From Ferruginibacter sp. (GTDB taxonomy: Bacteria; Bacteroidota; Bacteroidia; Chitinophagales; Chitinophagaceae), in the NCBI GenBank assembly GCA_025357775.1, contig JANXOQ010000482.1, positions 1-10,643 on the forward strand: a stretch of 10,643 nt of DNA. The letters are read 5' to 3'. Shown here in pieces: positions 6,937 to 10,643 of the stretch. Made by a program: the position numbers and the translations under genes. Within the stretch, counting starts at the first letter, position 1, and every line of letters starts with the position of its first letter. The notes beneath the pieces are model-generated. The model was given only the letters and a program-made list of their open reading frames with translations, was not told the origin of the DNA and did no database searches.

Positions 6937-7506
6937 TTATCTTCTACCGCCTGCAGCTGGTTTTGCTCCTGCTGGTCTTGCTGGTGAAGCACCTGTAGCT
7001 TTTGGCGAAGGGTCTTTTATACCAAGCTTAGCTTTTACTAATGGTAATAAATTATCTCCTTGTGGTGCTACAAGCAAAGTTTCTTCATTAAAAACATAAG
7101 TGTAAGCGTTTTCTTTTGCTACAGTTCTAATAGTAGTAATAGCTTTTTCTCTTATTGGACCTACTTTCTCTTCTTGCTTTTCCTGCATCATTTGTCTGCT
7201 CTTTTGTTCAAAGCCTTGTAACTCTTGAAATTTGGTAATAATTTCTTTTCTTTTAATTTCTTTCATACTAGCACTCATTTTGCTTGAGTCAGCATTAAAA
7301 GAACTATCCTTTACACTAAATTCAATATTCAAATCTTGGTATTGTTGTTGCAAGCTTTGTTGAAACTCTTGCAAATCAGCTGTAGCCTTTGCTGCTTCTG
7401 GCATTGAACCCATCAACTCATTTGTGTTTATATAACCCATTTTATTTTGTGCACTTACTGTAAAAATACTTAGTGCCATTGCACTTGCAAATAATAATTT
7501 TTTCAT
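6937..7506 (-). CDS. OmpH/Skp-family periplasmic chaperone (second copy)
   Basis: The 189-residue product has a clear Sec signal peptide (MKKLLFASAMALSIFTVSAQ, cleavage expected after the AQ region) and then the OmpH/Skp pattern: a short strand KMGYINTNELMGSMPEA, a long Gln/Glu/Lys-rich helical stretch (about residues 40-115) forming the coiled-coil arms, and a closing part with YTYVFNEETLLVAPQGDNL. Skp-type trimers hold unfolded outer-membrane proteins in the periplasm and pass them to BamA. After about residue 165 there is a tail rich in Pro, Ala, Gly and Arg ending in GGRR, not part of the core fold. It is the last gene of the operon, 90 nt after ompH-1, and is followed by a strong terminator. 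The two tandem paralogs are usual behind bamA in Bacteroidota and are clearly diverged from each other. Confidence 0.9.
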   Translation of the reverse strand: MKKLLFASAMALSIFTVSAQNKMGYINTNELMGSMPEAAKATADLQEFQQSLQQQYQDLNIEFSVKDSSFNADSSKMSASMKEIKRKEIITKFQELQGFEQKSRQMMQEKQEEKVGPIREKAITTIRTVAKENAYTYVFNEETLLVAPQGDNLLPLVKAKLGIKDPSPKATGASPARPAGAKPAAGGRR

Positions 7507-7596
7507 CTTTTTTTTAATTGATTTCTTTTAAATAGTTTTTATTTTTTTAAGTGCATATTTTTTTAAAAAACGCTGCATGCACCATCATCGTTTAAG

Positions 7597-8115
7597 TTAT
7601 TTAATACCCATATTTCTAAGAACCTCATCGCTCCTATCTAGTTTTGGGTCGGCAAATATAACAGTTATTCCTTCACTTTTATCTAGTATAAAGTCATATA
7701 ATTTTTCCACAGCAAGTTTTTGTACTGCGTTGTATACTCTATCCTGTATTGGTTTTATTAGTTCTTGTCTTTTTTTAAACAAATCTCCTTCAAATCCGAA
7801 ACGCTTTTTTTGTAAATCCCTCAATTCCTTCTCTTTATTAAATAACTCATCCTCTCTTTTTTTCTTTAACGCTTCAGTAAGCATAACCTGCTCTGCATCA
7901 TAATCTTTGTACATTTTATCCATTGCAGATTGTCTTTGGTCAAGGTCTTTCTGCCATAATTCACTATAATTATCTAGTTTAGTTTGTGCTTCTTTATACT
8001 CAGGCACTTTGTCCAATATATATTTAGAATCAATAATTGCATAACGTTGTGCATTTGTTGTAAAAGCTACAAGTGTAATTGCGAAAGCAAGTAATAGTTT
8101 TTTCATTTTTATCAT
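7597..8115 (-). CDS. OmpH/Skp-family periplasmic chaperone (first copy)
   Basis: The product is 172 residues from the first ATG. A second in-frame ATG at 8106 gives MKKLLLAFAITLVAFTTNAQ, a textbook signal peptide, and may be the true start; the upstream one adds only MIK. The mature part begins RYAIIDSKYILDKVPEY, the typical OmpH opening strand and helix, followed by a charged coiled coil (about residues 45-120, many Lys, Glu, Asp, Arg) and an end with LYDFILDKSEGITVIFADPKLDRSDEVLRNMGIK. It probably works as a soluble periplasmic chaperone for outer-membrane proteins with the neighbouring BamA. It lies 179 nt after bamA; that gap is AT-rich with no convincing terminator, so read-through from bamA, an internal promoter, or both are possible. 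Confidence 0.92.
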   Translation of the reverse strand: MIKMKKLLLAFAITLVAFTTNAQRYAIIDSKYILDKVPEYKEAQTKLDNYSELWQKDLDQRQSAMDKMYKDYDAEQVMLTEALKKKREDELFNKEKELRDLQKKRFGFEGDLFKKRQELIKPIQDRVYNAVQKLAVEKLYDFILDKSEGITVIFADPKLDRSDEVLRNMGIK

Positions 8116-8294
8116 TTTTTTATTTGACGAATTTTATTAGTAAGAATTTGTGCTAATATATAGTTTAACAAAAAATTAGAAATTCAAAAATTAAACTTAC
8201 ATATTTATTAAAAGGACTGTAACATAAACTACCTAAAAAAATACAAAAATCTAAAAACTTAGGAAAATATATTCTTAAACCAAACATCTAAAAT

Positions 8295-10643
8295 CTACTC
8301 TGGTTCTTGTCCAAGGTTAAAGGTAAATTTAGCTGCTCCTTTTATTCCAGATGCTTCATTATATCTATCTATACCAATACCATAATCAAAACCAAGTAAA
8401 CCAAACATTGGTAAGAAAAAACGCATACCAACACCTACAGACCTACGTAGCTTAAAAGGATTATAATCTTTAAAACTATACCAACCATTGGCTGCTTCAA
8501 AAAATGCTAAACCATATATTGTACTGCTTGCAGATGTACTAAATGGATACCTAAGCTCCGCTGTATATTTATTAAAAATTGTAAAGTATTCTTGTTGATT
8601 TGCAGACTCAGGATTTATTTTAGGATTTGAGGTACTATAAATAGGAAAACCTCTATGCGCTATAATATCAAAACCTAATAATGCTTGCGTATTACTTAAA
8701 CCTGCATCTCCAACTTGAAAACGCTCAAAAGGAGAAATATCTAAAGCACTATTATACCTACCAATAAAGCCATACTTAGCTGCAAGTTTTAAAATAAACT
8801 GCTTGTTTTTTTCTTCGCCACGTGCACGCCCAATAGGTACGTACCACTCACTTGTAAAGCGCCATTTATGAAACTCTGGTAATTCATATTTATTATTGGG
8901 GTCAACTTTTACGCCAAGCAAGGAGTATGGTAAAGTAAACTGTCCACTAAGTAAAATATTAGAACCACTTGTAGGAAAAATCGGGCTTGGTCCTGCAGAG
9001 TTTCGTAATAAAGTAATTTTTGCACTTAAATTTGTAGAGGTTCCATTATCAATACCTTTAAAAATCCCCCTGTAATTTCTAAGTTTATACTGAGTGATAT
9101 TTACGGAATAAATAAGGTTAAAAAAATCATCTGGCCATTTTAATTGCTTACCTAATGATACACCAAACCCAACTGTTTTTAAATATGAGGTATCACCAGC
9201 AGCTGGGTCAGGTTGTCCAAATGCGTTAAAGGCGTTTGAATATTTTGTATTAAAATAACTTACAGAAAATGAGTTTCTCTTTTTACCCCCAAGCCAAGGT
9301 TCAGTAAATGATACATTATAAGATCTAAAGGCTCTTCCATTTGATTGTGCTCTTATGCTAAGTTTTTGCCCATCCCCAGATGGAAGCGGACTCCATGCAG
9401 ACTTTTTGGTAATGTTTTTTAAAGAAAAGTTATTAAATGAAAAACCTAAAGTACCCGTAAGCCCTATACCTCCACCAAAACCAGCAGAAAGTTCAACTTG
9501 GTCAGCAGATTTTTCTTCTACTTGCCAATTAATATCTACCGTACCATCGCTATTATTAGGTACTACTTGTGGGTTTATTTTTTCTGCATTTAAAAACCCT
9601 AGTTGAGAAAGCTCACGTTGTGTACGAATAATATCTTGGCGACTAAATTTTTCCCCGGGTATTGTTCTCAATTCTCGAAGAATTACATAATCTTTTGTTT
9701 TATCATTTCCAGATACTGTAATTTTTCCATAGGTAGCTTGCGGACCTTCACGCATGCGTATTTCAAAGTCAATTGTATCATTGTAAACGGCAGTTTCTAT
9801 AGGGTCTACATTAAAGAAAAGAAAACCATCATCTTGGTATAAACTTCCAATGTCTCCACCTTCGGCAGATAGCTGCTTACCAAGTCTTTTATTTAAAGTT
9901 TCAGCGTTATAAATATCCCCTTTTTTAATACCTAAGATTACAGTAAGTATTGAGTCTGAGTATTTAGTTACACCCTTCCATGCAATATTTCCAAAATAAT
10001 AGCGATGCCCTTCATTTACTTTAATATGCACATCAATGTTGCCTTTTTCGTTTGTTATAGTTGTATCTGCTGCTATAGTGGCATCTCTAAACCCTTGTGA
10101 ATTGTAATAATCAAGAATTTTATCTTTATCATCTGCATATTTTTTATCAGAAAATTTTGCACCAGAAAAGAATTTAAAGTTAAAATAGGGATCTAAATAT
10201 TCTTTCGTTTTGGTAGGAAATAAGTAAGCATTTTCACTTAAATATTCTTTAAATGTTTTGCGTATTGTAGAATCGCCATATGGGCTAGAAGCATTTTGTG
10301 GATAAATGGAAAGCCTAAATTTTTCTTTAGTTCCACTCATTTGCTTTTTTATTTTTAAGTCAGAAATTTCCTCATTATTCGATATATTTATTGAGTTTAT
10401 TTTAACCTTTTTGCCTTTGGTTATATAAAAATTTAATATTACACTATTACTAATTAGATCAGCTATTTTTTCTTCCATTCTTATATCCACATTTCTGTAA
10501 CCCTTTTCATAATAAAATTTCTTTATTATTTGTCCTGCGCTTTGCTTCATGTCCTCCGTTAATACTCTATCTCTCGAAAGTGCTGTTTTAGTAGCTAAAT
10601 CTTCTTTATCTCCTTTTTTAACACCAAAAAAATTAAAATCATT
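8295..10643 (-). CDS. bamA: Outer-membrane assembly protein BamA (5' end outside window)
   Basis: BamA is the central outer-membrane barrel that folds and inserts other barrel proteins. The reading frame stays open through the ATG at 10550 to the window edge, adding 31 residues that continue the POTRA sequence, so that ATG is internal and the signal peptide plus the first part (about 100 residues, by comparison with the usual length) lie outside. About 782 residues are visible. POTRA-type repeats fill the part encoded right of about 9510 (e.g. FYYEKGYRNVDI, ILDYYNSQGFRDATI, YQDDGFLFFNVDP). The 16-strand barrel follows, opening with ELSAGFGGGIGLTGTLGFSF and containing TEPWLGG and the conserved RGF of the L6 loop (in AHRGFPIY, near 8650). 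The C-terminus, GAAKFTFNLGQEPE, lacks a terminal aromatic residue, as often in Bacteroidota. It leads the operon with two ompH genes downstream. Confidence 0.95.
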   Translation of the reverse strand, partial: NDFNFFGVKKGDKEDLATKTALSRDRVLTEDMKQSAGQIIKKFYYEKGYRNVDIRMEEKIADLISNSVILNFYITKGKKVKINSINISNNEEISDLKIKKQMSGTKEKFRLSIYPQNASSPYGDSTIRKTFKEYLSENAYLFPTKTKEYLDPYFNFKFFSGAKFSDKKYADDKDKILDYYNSQGFRDATIAADTTITNEKGNIDVHIKVNEGHRYYFGNIAWKGVTKYSDSILTVILGIKKGDIYNAETLNKRLGKQLSAEGGDIGSLYQDDGFLFFNVDPIETAVYNDTIDFEIRMREGPQATYGKITVSGNDKTKDYVILRELRTIPGEKFSRQDIIRTQRELSQLGFLNAEKINPQVVPNNSDGTVDINWQVEEKSADQVELSAGFGGGIGLTGTLGFSFNNFSLKNITKKSAWSPLPSGDGQKLSIRAQSNGRAFRSYNVSFTEPWLGGKKRNSFSVSYFNTKYSNAFNAFGQPDPAAGDTSYLKTVGFGVSLGKQLKWPDDFFNLIYSVNITQYKLRNYRGIFKGIDNGTSTNLSAKITLLRNSAGPSPIFPTSGSNILLSGQFTLPYSLLGVKVDPNNKYELPEFHKWRFTSEWYVPIGRARGEEKNKQFILKLAAKYGFIGRYNSALDISPFERFQVGDAGLSNTQALLGFDIIAHRGFPIYSTSNPKINPESANQQEYFTIFNKYTAELRYPFSTSASSTIYGLAFFEAANGWYSFKDYNPFKLRRSVGVGMRFFLPMFGLLGFDYGIGIDRYNEASGIKGAAKFTFNLGQEPE

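Noticed and set aside
8116..8294. A terminator or promoter between bamA and ompH-1
   Set aside because: The spacer is AT-rich with only 4-5 bp chance stems, and no pair of TTG and TAnnTTTG boxes at proper spacing was found.
10548..10550. ATG at 10550 as the start of bamA
   Set aside because: The frame stays open for 31 further codons to the window edge with POTRA-like sequence, and no signal peptide follows this ATG, so it is an internal methionine.

Overview
The window is AT-rich DNA from a member of the Bacteroidota, most likely a Chitinophagaceae-like or other sphingobacterial lineage. Three things point there: a bamA gene followed by two tandem ompH/skp genes; an ileS gene followed 2 nt later by a lysine-rich TraR/DksA-type gene; and Bacteroidota-style protein variants, namely the ileS signature ending GIHH instead of HIGH and a DksA relative that has lost most of its zinc cysteines. 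No rRNA, tRNA, CRISPR array or intact transposon was found. The assignment is inferred from gene order and protein style, not from a marker-gene search.

Layout. Positions 1-325 are non-coding and hold a diverged copy of an intergenic repeat and a small hairpin. A 1-acyl-glycerol-3-phosphate-type acyltransferase (326-1291, +) follows and converges on dksA (1344-2351, -), with a two-way terminator between their stop codons (1294-1323). dksA is preceded by the very long ileS (2354-6394, -), and the two form an operon. A 542-bp non-coding stretch (6395-6936) holds the second copy of the intergenic repeat, two hairpins and the terminator of the next operon. That operon reads right to left: bamA (8295 to beyond the right edge), ompH-1 (7597-8115) and ompH-2 (6937-7506).

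Together the genes cover envelope and core housekeeping work: outer-membrane protein insertion (BamA) with periplasmic Skp-like chaperones (OmpH pair), phospholipid synthesis (PlsC family), isoleucine charging of tRNA (IleS), and a DksA-like transcription or nucleoid factor.

The unusual part is ileS. At 1346 codons it is about 200 longer than I would expect for this group, and the excess resolves into foreign in-frame pieces. Three GC-rich palindromic repeats translate as PPSGG/PSEGGA-like peptides and sit in or next to the editing region. Separately, an insertion of about 175 residues between the SRSRFWG and WFDSG motifs resembles the PBECR nuclease-like domains of phage and conjugative-element proteins. 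A nuclease-toxin-like domain embedded in an essential, apparently intact tRNA synthetase is the best candidate here for something undescribed.
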